Source of the DNA: Tanypteryx hageni
Lineage: Eukaryota; Arthropoda; Insecta; Odonata; Petaluridae
NCBI GenBank assembly: GCA_028673005.1
Contig: CM054116.1
Coordinates: 23,041,840-23,105,839, forward strand
Length of the DNA stretch: 64,000 nt
Direction: 5' to 3'
The number at the start of each line of letters is the position of its first letter. The first letter of the stretch is position 1. Position numbers and translations under genes: made by a program. Below are positions 29,049 through 42,263 of the stretch, piece by piece. The notes below the pieces were generated by a model. That model had not been told where the DNA came from. It did no database searches and saw nothing but the letters and a program-made list of their open reading frames with translations.

Positions 29049-31276
29049 GCAAGTGAAATTCAAAATTTGCTACGTATCTTCAACAAATTCCTGAAAGTGT
29101 GATATTGATGTTCATATTGAGCACAAAAGTATCAGTATAACTCGTATTTTTTAAAATGATTTTAGTAGAAATTAAATGAAGTAGCAACATGAAATATAAA
29201 AGTAAATCTCAAGCAAAGTCTAATCATGTCTTTCTAATGGAACTAACGCCTAATGCTTATTTACCTTAATTTTGTTTTTACAGAATACATAAGTGTTGAG
29301 AGATGCATCTCTATTACTGGTGTGCCCATTTTCACTTATAAAAATCTATAAAATACCCAAGGTTTTATTGCTAAATATCCCTATATAATTTTTAATGACA
29401 TTTTTATGCAGATTATATATGAAAATTTTGGTAAAAAGGCTCATGCTGTATGAAAATAAATTTTTTCCAGCATCTCCTGACTATGACACATGAACCTTCT
29501 TGAAGAGTCAATGTGGGATCCGAGGAAGACTTTGTTGTGAAATAGTGTTTTTCAGTGGCATTTAACAGAAAAAACTTTTGTAGAAAGTGTTAGATATTAA
29601 GTGTACTTATTTTTCTTTTTATATTTTGATGCACATATTTTGATTCATTGTACTGCAATATGCCTGTGTATAGTGTGCTAGTAATATGTAGTGCATGATG
29701 GGCGATCTGTGTTATATTTAGAATGCTTGCTAGAATGGGTCAGGGTAGAACATGCATGTGAATGTGTGGTGTGTGGAATGAGTGATATTTGCTAAGTGTT
29801 GACTAGTTTTCTCTCCTTAGGTATATTAGCGGAGATGAGTTGGTCGACATTTTTGAGGATTTTGTCTAAGTCGGCGTCAGATTAGGCTGTTCTGCGTTGT
29901 TTGGTATAGTTCAGGGGTTTGTTGAGAGATATGCTCCGGAGCTTGTAGCCCTAGGTCAGGTCTCAGTACTCATGGATTAGGGCTGGAGTATTCTGGCGAT
30001 GTCATCCATGTAAAATAAGTGGCAACAATGGCAAGAGCATTACCTCCGCTGGTGCCAATGGAAATATGCTCAAATTTCATAAAATATTAATGAGCGATTT
30101 TTCTCATATACCAATTTATTCCTATGAGTTTGGTGTTGTAGACAAAAAGTTTGGTTGTTTTATAGTTGAATACAAGGGAAGCAGTCAGCAGTGCCTGAGT
30201 TTAGGAATCCTTAAATTGAACATTGCCGGTTTGAATCATCATCATGTTTATACCCAGGACCTGTTGACTTAGGAATTTTGTTTTCCGTTTTTCTTGCTAT
30301 GCTCTGTTTTGATATGTAATCTATCTTATGCTGAATTGATTTTTGTGGTATCATTTTAAAATGATATTGCAAACTAGGCAGTTTGTCTTGATCTTTATTA
30401 TTTCATTCCTATACTGGTAGATGTTTGAGATAAATTAAAAATGCGCACATGCAGGCAAAGGTTTCAATGGAGAGAACATTTGTGTAGCTGGTGTTTGTGT
30501 ACAGTGCAAATGCTGAGGATTGAATGCCAAAATAGTATGGGTGTGAGTATTACTATAGGAGTGAATGAGAATAGGAATGGATAGCAGAATGTCTGATTTT
30601 TAAGTTAAGTGATTGATATTTAGTATAAATACATTTGTGTATGGATGAAACCAATATTCCTGCATGCGTCTCTTTAATTTCTGAAGATCATTGCTTTGTG
30701 AATGAGCATGTGAGCAAGTTGATGACTATATTTGTTTTGCGAGTTAATTCGTAGTTGTTATGGAAATTTAATCTAAAATTGGATCTATGACATTACTTTT
30801 ACAGCTATAATGCAAAGCTGACTCGCTGCTGCTTAAATCTTAAATAAATATAAGACCTCAAAATTTCTGGAAATCTTGTTATCTGTATGCATATTTGTAT
30901 TTTGATTTCAATGAGAAATGTTAACTTTGTTTTCTGTTTGGATATGTGTGAAACTTATAAAATTTTACTTTGCACTAAATCTATTTTTCATGTACATAAT
31001 TTTTAAAACTAGCTATAAATACATTTTTTATAATTTATTAAAAAACAGCTTGGAAATTAGGTTTTCTACTAAAGTCATTTCACTGAGCAAAATTTCATTT
31101 TGTGAGAAACAGAAGAAAACCTATATTAACAATTTGATTCAATGCCCTGCTTCTGGAAATGTTGACATTAAACACAAATGAGTGGAAATTTTGATGACTT
31201 GGTAGGTTAAAAGTCTTAAAAAATAAATGGATAATATACCATGTTCTATTCAAGGTTTCTGGAATTCATCAGCAAA

Positions 31277-31480
31277 TAATAATAATAATTTTATTTTGTC
31301 AAAGTGATTTGCTATAACAAATATAGGACAAGTCAGAAGTAAAAAATTGAAAATACTATACAAATGGAGAGTGAAAAATACAGAATCCATTAAAATATTC
31401 AGCATCGATCATGGAAACATGAATTCGTCAACAGAATAAAAGCATTTTTTAATAAGGTAATCTCTTAAGCTTTTCTTAAT
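31277..31480. repeat. AAT-microsatellite-linked dispersed repeat
   Basis: An (AAT)n tract leads into TTTTATTTTGTCAAAGTG. A similar join of (AAT)n to TTTATTTTATCCAAAG occurs near 51875, which suggests two copies of a retroelement whose tail is the triplet repeat. No coding capacity is seen. Confidence 0.4.
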
Positions 31481-32426
31481 TACATGGTGCCTAACAACAT
31501 TTTTCAACCATGCAGGCAGTTTGTTAGGAAATCCAGTGCCTGCACGTATTGGGCTCTTACAATACATGGAGGTTGTGAGATAGGCACAAAAATCTTACGT
31601 TTTCCTTGTGTTGTACTTGTGTACTTCACTATCACATTTCAAGCTGATTAGACTAATATTTTCTCTAACAAATAAAATAGAATAGATGATGTACATGGTG
31701 GGTAGAGTTAGCAAATTCACTTGGATTAATAATTCCCTACAGTTATCCCATTTTTTTGGCATTCAGATAAAATTCCAACTGCCCATTTTTTCAGTCTGAA
31801 TAGACATAAACAATGGCAAGTATAACCCCAAACAATGACTCCATATTTTAAATGAGTATCTTTATAGGCATAATAGACTGAGCAATAGATTGGTAATTTG
31901 CATCAACCTTCTTAAATTGAAGCACCCTGTATTAACGTTTTTACAAATCATATGTATCTGGGCCTCTCACTTTCGAGATTCATGTACAGCAACTTCATGA
32001 TTTATGAACTAGTTAGGCTCCTGAAAACCATTCCTAAATCAAAAATAAAAAATATATAATTTATATACCTTATATTCATGTATGCATATTCATTTTGTTA
32101 TTGTATAAATACAAAATAATGAAATATGCAATAAATATTTATTTTTAACTTGACGAAGGAACAGATATTGCATCAACACTTACACTTTCATTGGGGTTGC
32201 AGCAGGGTATAAAGATTCACGTTTTTCACTCATTTTGAAGATAAACCAGAAAACACTGTGGAATAACGTAACGAAATACACTTACGAATCACGTGCATAA
32301 TGTAAACAACTGCGGCAACCATGCAGATGGAAAGTAGTGTGTGCGCTGTTGGCGACATTGCCATATCGTTAAATCAAAAATTACTGTATGTATTTTAAAG
32401 ACGAAGTTATTATCTGGGTGCGTTAA

Positions 32427-33597
32427 CCCTCCGTTAGTCGCGCCACTTTTTAAAACACATTTAGTTGCGTGGTGTCTATCAGACTCCATTTAATTATTAC
32501 TTCAGGAGATGTAACGACTTACAGAGAATGCTTTAAATTGATGATATTTACTCACTACAAAGGTACAAGTAATGTAATCGGTACAAAAATATCTATAATT
32601 TTAATGTACATTAACATATATTGTTAATAGATTTGAGCGCACGTTCCTCTGGCATACATTTCAATTTTCTCGCATCGTAAACAATGTTTAACTAGTTTTA
32701 TTTGTACAATTAACACAAATGTTTTCAGAATGCTCTAAGCAAATATAATTGTTACAGTTTGAACATTTATATTTTGTCATGCGATTCTTTTTTTGCTCAC
32801 AAATATAACACTTTTTTTGAGCAGTAGTTTTACTCTGTTTTTCTCTTTCCTCTGTCTCCTTGTGTAATCGTTTAGAGGTGCCAGCACTTGACTCGGGGGG
32901 GTTCCTTTTCAATTTCAACCTGAGTACTATGTTCTACTGTTCTTTGATTTAATTGTCTTGGTAAACAGGTAATTTGAGACCTTTTTCGTAGGTGTTCTGC
33001 TACTAACTCTTTTGCAAGGGTTTTAATGAAATATCTTCTCATCCTAAGTCTTTGGGAATCAGTATTATTGTTTTCTAGGTAAATATCCTGAGAATTTATT
33101 GCTCCTACATTTAGCATTGCATAAAATATAGTCATAGGCCACCGATTGGTGTTTCTTGAAACAGAGTAGGTCGCGCACAATTTATCTACGACATCAACTC
33201 CAGATTTCGTAGCATTATAAAGTGTCACTATTTCTGGTTGTTTGACCGAACCTGTTGTTTCGTCGATAGAAGAATAATGATGCATTGACAAAAGCAGGAT
33301 ATTTTTCCTTGCTTTGGGTATGTAAGACATTAAAGTGCAATGCTTTTGAAAACCAAAGCGAGATGTAAATGGTTCCCGACCTTGTGCTGATGCAAAAGAG
33401 GGCGGAAGCTGCCTTTTATTGTTCCTAGTTGTACTTACATATGTAAGCCTATCACTTTTTAGAATGTCTGTAAGTAGTTCGCAACTAGTAAACCAATTAT
33501 CTACGGTAATATTACCTCCACTACCACTAATTGGCATGATCAATCTGTTGACAAAATCATAAGGGCTTTTGCTAACCTGAAATGGACCATACTTTAA
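32427..33597 (-). mobile_element. piggyBac-type element, 5'-truncated
   Basis: The 3' terminus appears at 32427, where TTAA (32423-32426) is followed by CCCTCCGTTAGTCGCG, the arrangement of piggyBac ends. The element carries a transposase fragment and is cut at about 33597, where the tandem repeat region begins. The second TTAA end is not found. Confidence 0.75.
32688..33597 (-). pseudogene. piggyBac transposase, C-terminal half, frameshifted
   Basis: The fragment begins around GPFQVSKSPYDFVNRL and contains the family block NITVDNWFTS, then KSGVDVVDKLCATYSVSRNTNRWPM, which includes the last conserved Asp region. The C-terminal Cys/His-rich domain (CYICEQKK, YKCSNC, CVNC) of the family is in another frame. 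The shift is explained by one base in a run of seven G at about 32894-32900. The N-terminal half and the first catalytic Asp are missing, so it is dead. Confidence 0.85.
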
Positions 33598-35189
33598 TTT
33601 GTTTGGCAGTTAAAAATTCTTCAAGTTTAAACAAATAGATAACTGTTTAGGTACTACGGGATGAGCTAGGAAGCTGAAATTTTCAAATTATTTACAGAGT
33701 AGTGAATTTGCATAAATAAACATTTCAATTTTACCATATATGAATATATATGAAAAAATATTATTTTACTTCTATAAGTGCTACAACTTTAAAATTTGGC
33801 TAAAATGTGTAGCATCAGTACCCCATAATGAAGAAAGTGTAAAATTTTTAAAATTGCAACATTTGGGGATTGTTTTAAACTATTATTTATACATGTGGGA
33901 AAAATGAAAATCGGTGAGGAGGTGAAATATTTAGAATTAAAAATATATGTGTTATGATGAAAGATAAATAATGAATGTTTTTTATGTTGAAATGAAATGC
34001 TTGCAGTATGCAAGCACCAACTACTAGTCATTATATATCGACGACTCTTACAGAGGAGGATATAACAACATATAACATATCATTATATATCGACGACTCT
34101 TACAGAGGAGGATATAACATATAGGAGGATACTAATATTTAGGCACTTCCAGATGTGCTGGAGATTCGAAATTTTTTCATAGATAGGATTTTGTGCAAAA
34201 CAGACTAGAAAAAACAAATATCTTGAAAAAGTGCAACAATGCGGCCGCTAAAAATTCGCAATTGTTTAAACAAATTATCATGGATTATGTATTTCCGCAC
34301 GTGCTATGGAGTTAAAATTTTTTTTATAAGTAGAATTCTTAAAAAAACGAAATAGGGATTATAAAAATTTTGATATTTCAATTTGTTTGGCAGTTAAAAA
34401 TTCTTAAAATTTAAACAAATAGATAACTGTTTAGACATTACGGGATGAGCTATGGAGCTGAAATTTTCAAGTTATGTACAAAGTAGTAAATTAGCGCAAA
34501 AAACATTTCAACTTTACAATACATGAATTTCGGCGGCCGTTAAAAATTATTTAAATTTAAACAATTAGAAAATATTATTTGACTTCTAGAAGTGCTACAA
34601 CTTTAAAATTTTGCTAAATTGTGCAGCATTAGTACCGCATAATGGAGAAAGTGTAAAAATTTTTAAATTGCAACATTTGGGGATTGTTTAAAACTATTAT
34701 TTTTACATTTGGGGAAAACGGAAATCGCTGCGGAGGTGAAATTTTTAGAATTAAAAGAACATTTGTAATGATGAAATGTCTGTCTGAAAAAATGAATGTT
34801 TTTTCAAGGTGATATAAAATGCTTGCTGTATGCAAGTACCAACTACTAGTATGTTATATCCTCCTCTGTAAGAGTCGTCGATATATAATGATAACATATA
34901 ACATATAGGAGGATACTAATGTCCAGCCCAAACTACAATAGCTAGAGAGCTGAAAGTTTGAGATTTTGTAGATATGATGAAGAAACCTTCAGATAAAATG
35001 AGACTTGTTACCTAAGTGACATGAGTTCGACTCCAGAAATTCCGAAAGTTGCGTTTTTTCCCATAAGAAAAGCATTGCGCCATTTTTGTAAATTAATTAT
35101 GGGCACTTGCCGGTAAACTAGAAAAATGAAATTTTCAGTGTTGCTAGATGGCCGCAATATCTATTTGGAATTATTTTCACTTTTACTTA
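33594..35189. repeat. AT-rich tandem repeat, period about 0.8 kb, left part
   Basis: Two units. The landmark TTGCAACATTTGGGGATT recurs at 33854 and 34668, with TTTGTTTGGCAGTTAAAAATTCTT at each unit start and the palindrome-like TGCTTGCAGTATGCAAGCA at each unit end. A 38-bp cassette follows that palindrome, present twice forward in unit 1 (34029-34066 and 34081-34118) and once reversed in unit 2 (34853-34890). The array continues at 38068. No gene. Confidence 0.75.
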
Positions 35190-35654
35190 TTGTCCGCGTC
35201 AAAAAGACGTGCATCTCAACTTTGACGCGCGATCATTTGCGCTACGTTTATTAAAAAGAATATACAAAAATACCATAGGAAAGATTATTTTATGCTTAAT
35301 AAGGTTTGATTTTTTAATATTTTTAGACAGAAAATGTAAAATTTTACGGCGAGTTAAACACAGAAACTACCCGTAAAAACCAGCTACGCAGCCAACTTTC
35401 GCGAAAGTAGTCATATATAATAATTCATAAACGAATAACTACTGAACAAAATCTTCTGAAATTTAAAACAGTGATGAACTAAGATAAAATAGTGGCAATG
35501 CAATAACTTTCTAAGCTCTATGTTAATTACAATGGTTTTAATTAGGTTACAACTTTAAAAAGAAACTCGTCAGTGGGTAAAAATGATAGAGGAATTCTGA
35601 AAACACTGTTGTAAAGAAAGACATAAAGAAAATTTTTTGTAGGAATCAGATTTT
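35190..35654. repeat. Left inverted repeat of the IS630/Tc1-like element
   Basis: 465 bases, reverse complement of 37603-38067 with few mismatches, ending where AATCAGATTTT stops matching. Long repeats are unusual in Tc1-mariner, where 20-200 bases is common. Confidence 0.9.
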
Positions 35655-35919
35655 TAATAAAGACTTTTAATAAATTTATATAGATATTTTTCTTTGTAGC
35701 CATAAGTCGCTTCATTTCCTATGCTGATGTAGGTAGCGACGTTGCCACACCAATCTGGCGTGCGGGATGACTGAGCGGGATTTAAACTCCTATCTCTTTC
35801 TCTCTCTATCTAGCCTCATTGGAGGTTGCTAATGACTCAGATAATGAGTAATAAAGAAGGTACTTGTTTTGTCTCGAGTTTTGTTTTCTTAGTTCATTTA
35901 GTGTCTCATCTCAGTCCAG

Positions 35920-37448
35920 TTGGTGCCTCGTGTTTTCGCTATGCCTCGAAATAAGCGACTAGCTTTACAACGAATAGAAAATATTAGTAATAACAAATAC
36001 GGTCTTTTCTCGAGTGATCAAGAAAATAATTTAGAAAGTGAGCCTTTTGTGATTAACAAAAAATTACGTAGCCATGAGAAAAATGTCATTCAAAGTGCTA
36101 GAACCTTTTTTCAAATGGTCAAAGATGGTGTGATTAAATTTGATCCTAATCAAGTTGTTAAAAATACTGCAATGTGTTGTAATGTTAGTGAAAGGACTGT
36201 AGTAAATGTAAGTAATGAGTGCAAGAAAAATGTGCGTCCTTCGGAAAGTTCTTCCAAAAAAAGCAGCGGTAGAGCGCGAATTGTATTAGACGAAATGTTT
36301 CAAGGAGTGCTACGAAGAAAAGTGCATAGTTTTTACTTAAGAAAAGAATATCCTATATCCTAATCGAACTGAAATCAGATTTTCCTGATTTTCCAGACGT
36401 GAGTGAATCTACTTTGTTACGGTGGATGAAGATGCTTGGCTTTCGCTTTAAAAAATACAACAGGAAGCCTGTATGCTTTGAAAGTCGCCGAATCCTGGAC
36501 CAACGTGCAAAGTTTATTCGGGAAACAAAGTCAGCTCGTCAATGAGGATGGAAAATTATGTATTTGGACGAAACATTTTGTGGAGCAAATCACACACTAT
36601 CATATGGTTGGCAAGAAAATGTGAATGAAAGTAATAATGATATTGACTTTGATCGAGGTGTAATTCAAGAGGTCAATTGCTGGAAAGGTGGCCTTATTAC
36701 TCCCTCTGGTGCCGGAAAAAGAATAATTATTTTGCATATAGGGGGTGAAGATGGTTTTCTCCAGCCTGAAAATGACTGTATGCTCGTGTTCGAGGGAAAC
36801 AAAAAGGATGGTGACTATCATTCCGAGATGAATGCTCGACATCTTGAAGAGTATTTTAGGAGAATTTTAAATGCGATGGATCATGAAACCGCTATTGTTC
36901 TTGACCAAACCCCGTATCACACCATGCAAGACCCTACAACAAGAAATCCGTCCAAAAGTTGGCGTAAGGACGATATAATAAATTGGCTAATTGAGCATCG
37001 CATCGAGCCAGAGGTAGATGATTCCGGCTGGCAAGATACATATGAGTCTTTAACCATTAGCGAAGTACTTGAACTCGGCAGACCTCATTTCAAGTCTCAC
37101 AGATACTTGCTAGATAGCATCATCAAAGAGAGCGGCAAGAGAGTAAAGCTAATTTGGACTCCAGTGGCCCATTGTGAACTCAATGCAATCGAGCTTATAT
37201 GGGCTTGGGTTAAAAATTACGTGGCGAAGCGCAACAAAACGCACAAAATCAAAGACGTCCTGCAACTGTGCAAGGAGGCACTGCGTAACACCCCGAAGCG
37301 CGTGTGGGAAAACGCTGTGAAGCACACTATCAAGGTGAAGGACTTCTACGCCGCAAAGGACCAAGTGCTAAAGAATATCGTGGAACCCTTAATTATCAAC
37401 CTCGATGAGGATTCCAGCAGTGACGAAATCAGTGAGGACGAAACTTAA
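35920..37448 (+). pseudogene. IS630/Tc1-mariner DDE transposase, one frameshift and one stop
   Basis: The N-terminal frame (35920-36363, perhaps from the ATG at 35941) has a basic helix-turn-helix-like part around FQMVKDGVI and CCNVSERTV. After a shift near 36355 the reading goes on through LLRWMKMLGF, meets an in-frame TGA at about 36543, and continues in the DDE_3-like domain: MYLDET (first Asp), IVLDQTPYH (second Asp) and HCELNAIELIW (Glu). A long acidic tail follows. Catalytic residues survive, but the protein is interrupted twice. Confidence 0.85.
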
Positions 37449-37602
37449 GAGGAGATAAGGGGGTTTTCGTGCGGGCCATGGCCGCCTACCGGCGAGGGAG
37501 ACAAAGGAGACATTTGGCAACATCGCAAAGCGCCCAGAAAGCAACATATACGGTACTGTGTGTAGATTAAAATTAATTAAACAAAAACAAAAACGTTAAA
37601 AC

Positions 37603-38067
37603 AAAATCTGATTCCTACAAAAAATTTTCTTTATGTCTTTCTTTACAACAGTGTTTTCAGAATTCCTCTATCATTTTTCCCCACTGACGAGTTTCTTTTT
37701 AAAGTTGTAACCTAATTAAAGCCATTGTAATTAACATAGAGCTTAGAAAGTTATTGCATTGCCACTATTTTATCTTAGTTCATCGCTGTTTTAAATTTCA
37801 AAAGATTTTGTCCAGTAGTTATTCGTTTATGAATTATTATATATGACTACTTTCGCGAAAGTTGGCTGCGTAGCTGGTTTTTACGGGTAGTTTCTGTGTT
37901 TAACTCGCCGTAAAATTTTACATTTTCTGTCTAAAAATATTAAAAAATCAAACCTTATTAAGCATAAAATAATCTTTCCTATGGTATTTTTGTATATTCT
38001 TTTTAATAAACGTAGCGCAAATGATCGCGCGTCAAAGTTGAGATGCACGTCTTTTTGACGCGGACAG
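37603..38067. repeat. Right inverted repeat of the IS630/Tc1-like element
   Basis: Partner of 35190-35654. The high similarity of the two arms implies recent activity or gene conversion. Confidence 0.9.
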
Positions 38068-39472
38068 TAGTGTCTTGGGTTCGACTCCCGAGACCCCGGA
38101 ATATCTCCCATAAGTTAGCATGGGAAAAGGTTTTCCCAGTGTGTAGACCAATCTAATAGGTTTAGGAAGCTGAAATTTTGCAGGTTTATAGAACATTTGT
38201 CATAACCAATTATAAAAGTCGAAATTTTTAAAATTGTAAATTTGAGGGGTTGTTTTAACCCCATTCGAACATTAAATTTTAATAATTTTTTATGTATACG
38301 GGATGAGCTAGGACGCTGCAATTTTCAAATTATTTACAGAGTAGTGAATTTGCACAAATAAACATTTCAATTTTACCATATATGAATTGCGGCGGCCGTA
38401 AAAATTATTTAAAAATTAAACTATTTGAAAAATATTATTTTACTTCTAGAAATGCTACAACTTTAAAATTTGGCTAAAATGTGTAGCATTAATACCCCAT
38501 AATGGAGAAAGTATAAAATTTTTAAAATTGCAACATTTGGGGATTTAAAAAAAATAGTTTTTACATGTGGGAAAAACGAAAATCGCTGTGGAGTTGAAAT
38601 CTTTAGAATTAAAAGAATATTTGTAATGATGAAATGTCTGTCTGAAAAATGAATGTTTTTTCAAGGTGAGATGAAATGCTTGCAGTATGCAAGCACCAAC
38701 TACTAGTATGTTATATCTTCCTCTGTAAGAGTCGTCGATATATAATGATATATAACATATAGGAGGATACTAATGTTTAGGCACTTCCAGATGAGCTGGA
38801 GATTCGAAATTTTTTCCTTAGGTAGGATTTTGTGCAAACCGACTAGAAAAAACGAAAATCTTGAAAAAGTGCAACAATACGGCCGCTAAAAATTCGCAAT
38901 TGTTTAAACAAACTTTCATGGTTTATATATTTCCGCATTTGCTACGGAGTTGAAATTTTTTTTGTAAGTAGAATTCTTAAAAAAACGAAATAGGGGTTAT
39001 ACAAATTTTGATAATTTAATTTGTTTGGCAGTTAAAAATTCTTAAAGTTTATACAATTGGATAACTGTTTAGGTACTACGGGTTGAGCTAGGAAGCTGAA
39101 ATTTTCAAATTATTTACAGAGTAGTGAATTTGCACAAATAAACTTCAAATTTACTATATATGAAATGTTGCGGCCGTTAAAAATTATTTAAATTTAAACA
39201 ATGAGAAAAATAATTTTATACTTCTAGAAATGCTACAACTTTAAAATTTGGCTAAAGTGTAGCATAATGGCGAAAGTATAAAATTTTTAAAATTGCAACA
39301 TTTGGGGATTTTTTCAAACTATTGTTTTTACATGTGGGAAAAACGAAAATCGCTGTGGAGTTGAAATCTTTAGAATTAAAAGAATATTTGTAATGATGAA
39401 ATGTCTGTCTGAAAAATGAATGTTTTTTCAAGGTGAGATGAAATGCTTGCAGTATGCAAGCACCAACTACTA

Positions 39473-39520
<48 letters not shown>
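38068..39520. repeat. AT-rich tandem repeat, period about 0.8 kb, right part
   Basis: Two more units, with TTGCAACATTTGGGGATT at 38528 and 39293. Unit 3 has the reversed 38-bp cassette at 38710-38747 with one change. In unit 4 the cassette is replaced by a (TA)n tract at 39473-39520. Confidence 0.75.
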
Positions 39521-39523
<3 letters not shown>

Positions 39524-42263
39524 TTTAATAACAAATTTTGGAGCTCGGAAGCATCTGGCTTAATGTTACATGGCTCCATGAATATTTGTGAATTTTGCAT
39601 TAAATTGAGAGCAAAATAAAAGTTTTACAGAATAGTTAATGGTGAACTCTCATACATTAAACTAAAATATGATTATTTGTGGAAAAATTAAGGACCAACT
39701 TGAAGTTAAAATATTATTAAATCTCTCTCCCTCCCTCCTCTCCCTCAATCCCCCCCTATTGTTTAATAAATTTATTAAATATTTCATTTAATAACAATGA
39801 TGCCTTAATCACAAAAAAATACCTAAAAATACACAAAAAATGCATAAAAATAAAAAAAAATACAAACAAAAAATACAAAAATACACAAATATTATGAAGT
39901 TCCAGATCTAAGAGTGGCATTACAATTATATACTATTTAGATTTGATACAATCATTGAGAGAACATTAGTGAATATACCAGCTGAAGCCCATAAAACCTT
40001 CGGGATCAAACAAAAAATTAATACCAGCCGTACATTTTCAAGATGCTTCATGGGGAATACTGTATCATCAATTACTTGATTTTATGTTCATTTCACAAAT
40101 ACATAAGGAAAAAATGTTTTTATCGATGCCTTAAATGCATAATTTCAATTTATTAATTCACTTTATGTGCAATATTGTTTGTGATAAAATATAATTTAGG
40201 CAATATGGAAGTGCTGATTTCTTTCAAATTTTCTACAAAAATTATAAGGTATTAAGATGACCAGATTCCTTTCAGTAGTATAGTACTCATTTCAGTTGCT
40301 TTGTACTACCGAAAAGAACAAGTACTCCTCTCGAAAGATTTGTACTCGTAACTCTCACTATAATGTACTCCACTGTGCAAACAATATACTCTCAGATACA
40401 TTTGAATCCAATAAATACTGCAACCAGCTTAATGAGGATACATGTTGAAGTAATAATTCCTAAAATATATCATAATTTTCATGTATATAGGTACTGTGAG
40501 AGTAACCAGTTTGAAAGATTTCTATGAATAGGTGGATGAAAAACATAAAAAGTTATTGGGATTTTCAAAAGTATGAAGGTAAGCCCGAATATCAGCTATT
40601 GAAAACATTTTTAAAATGTTCGAATATTTGAAATTTTCTTTTCTAAGCATTGAAAAATGTCCAAATTTTTGAAAGCACTTTTTTGAGAATTAGTCATCAG
40701 AATTATTTTTGTTTTCAATCGTAGTCAGGCAGTCATATTTCATTCTACAGTTAAACAAATAGAAAGAAACTACATTTCAGCTTCTGCAGTGAAATTTTAA
40801 GACTTGAAGGATTAAATTGCATCAAGATTAGAACAGGAATTATTCCACTTACTATGAGTGGACATTTATCAATAATTGGAGGGAAGCAATTTAGGATCAA
40901 AAAATTTATGGAAGAAATAAAAGGTTTTATATAAACCATCTTCGCTATTTGAATCAATGGACTGAAAGCCTAAAAAATATAGATGTTTTTGAAGAGACTA
41001 TTTGAAGAAAAAAATTAATGGCATGACATTTCTAAAAGCTTTAAATAAAACTATAACCATGACTTAAATGACAACAAACTTTTTGGTGACCTAAGGAGGA
41101 TATTTTTTGTATGGGGCTGGAAGACAAAGTCTTACAATGGCTAGGAGAAAGTGAAGTAAGATATAAGTTTGGTGGAATTATTTAAAATTTTGAAGAATTT
41201 CAACATTTTAAGAATTAAAATCCAAGTTGTCTTATGTTTACCGGGAATCAATGCAAGTGATGAACAAGTTTCTTCAATAATTAATGACTTCTGGAGCAGT
41301 AATAATTCAAGATTAAGTATGGATACAATAACAGCTATCACAAAAGTTAAAGTAAACCTTTTACTTGTGAAGTTTTCTTTTAATATCTGAGAATGAAAAC
41401 CTTACAAAAAATTCATTGTAATGAAAAATAAGGTAACAATCCATCTATTAGTAAAGCATTTCAATCATTGTTGAATGATAGTTAATAGAATATTTCAATT
41501 TCTATGAGAGACTGGCTCAAAATATACTTTTTTATTACTTCTCTCAATAATTCCAAAAATCTAGAATTCTTCAGATGTCAAGGTATTTCCATGTAAATAA
41601 ATGTTTCATCAATTTCTACAGAACTGTTTTCATTTCTGATTCTTATATAAGAATCCATTCCATATTGTATACGTTTGAAAATTTTATAATATTTATAAAT
41701 TAGTTTTATATTAATATCTGATTCTCTTTAAACATCTAAAATTTTTTAAACAAAAACTCAAAATAGATTCTAAAACTACCACTGAAGATGGCTGCTTTGT
41801 AGCTGAAATGTGCATGTGGTTTGTTGTGGCTATTGGAGATACCTGACGCAAATACATTTTTTAAAATTGCTTGTTCTTGAATTGTTTTTAGCCATAAGAC
41901 GAGCTCAATAGTTCCCTGTTGAATTTAAGTAGGTGATTCTATAAATAAGATCCTGTTTATAACTTTAAGAAGTTTTCAAAAGTTAATTCATTGTTTTAGA
42001 GAAAAACTTTTTCAATTTTTTACTAGGCAAATTAAATTTTCCTGCTTTTGTGGGTTACCAAAAATACTAAAGAGAGTCATTTTTCTTAAGAGTTTTCTGA
42101 CTATAGACTATATTACACTTTTGTACTTCTTTTATTTATTGAAAATCTGGATATAGATATATAAAGTTATAGATTCAAATATATTAAAAGTGAAAATAAC
42201 CTTACTAATATTAATAATCTATTAACCAAATTCTTTTATTATTAAGTAAATTCTAGAATTGAT
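39521..42263. other. AT-rich DNA without a recognised gene
   Basis: Simple-sequence stretches occur (TCTCCCTC near 39723, AAATAC near 39830). A CTGAAGATGGCTGCTTTGTAG string near 41782 resembles tails of Penelope-like or other retroelements, but the match is too short to call. Short frames show no domain. Confidence 0.5.

Larger units (their letters stand above)
28411..32426. other. Flanking AT-rich DNA without a recognised gene
   Basis: About 4 kb after the Polinton end. It holds one weak two-exon candidate (28783-29048) and an AAT-repeat-linked dispersed element (31277-31480). No conserved domain is visible in the remaining short frames. Confidence 0.6.
35190..38067 (+). mobile_element. IS630/Tc1-mariner-type element with 465-bp inverted repeats
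   Basis: The 2878-bp element is flanked by TA on both sides (35188-35189 and 38068-38069), the target duplication of this superfamily. The ends are TTGTCCGCGTCAAAAAGACG and its near-complement. Inverted repeats run 35190-35654 and 37603-38067 and match almost base for base. It encodes one transposase gene, now broken. It interrupts the 0.8-kb tandem repeat region. Confidence 0.9.

Noticed and set aside
41775..41870. Penelope-like retroelement tail
   Set aside because: Only a short familiar string (GAAGATGGCTGCTTTGTAG) with no reverse transcriptase nearby.
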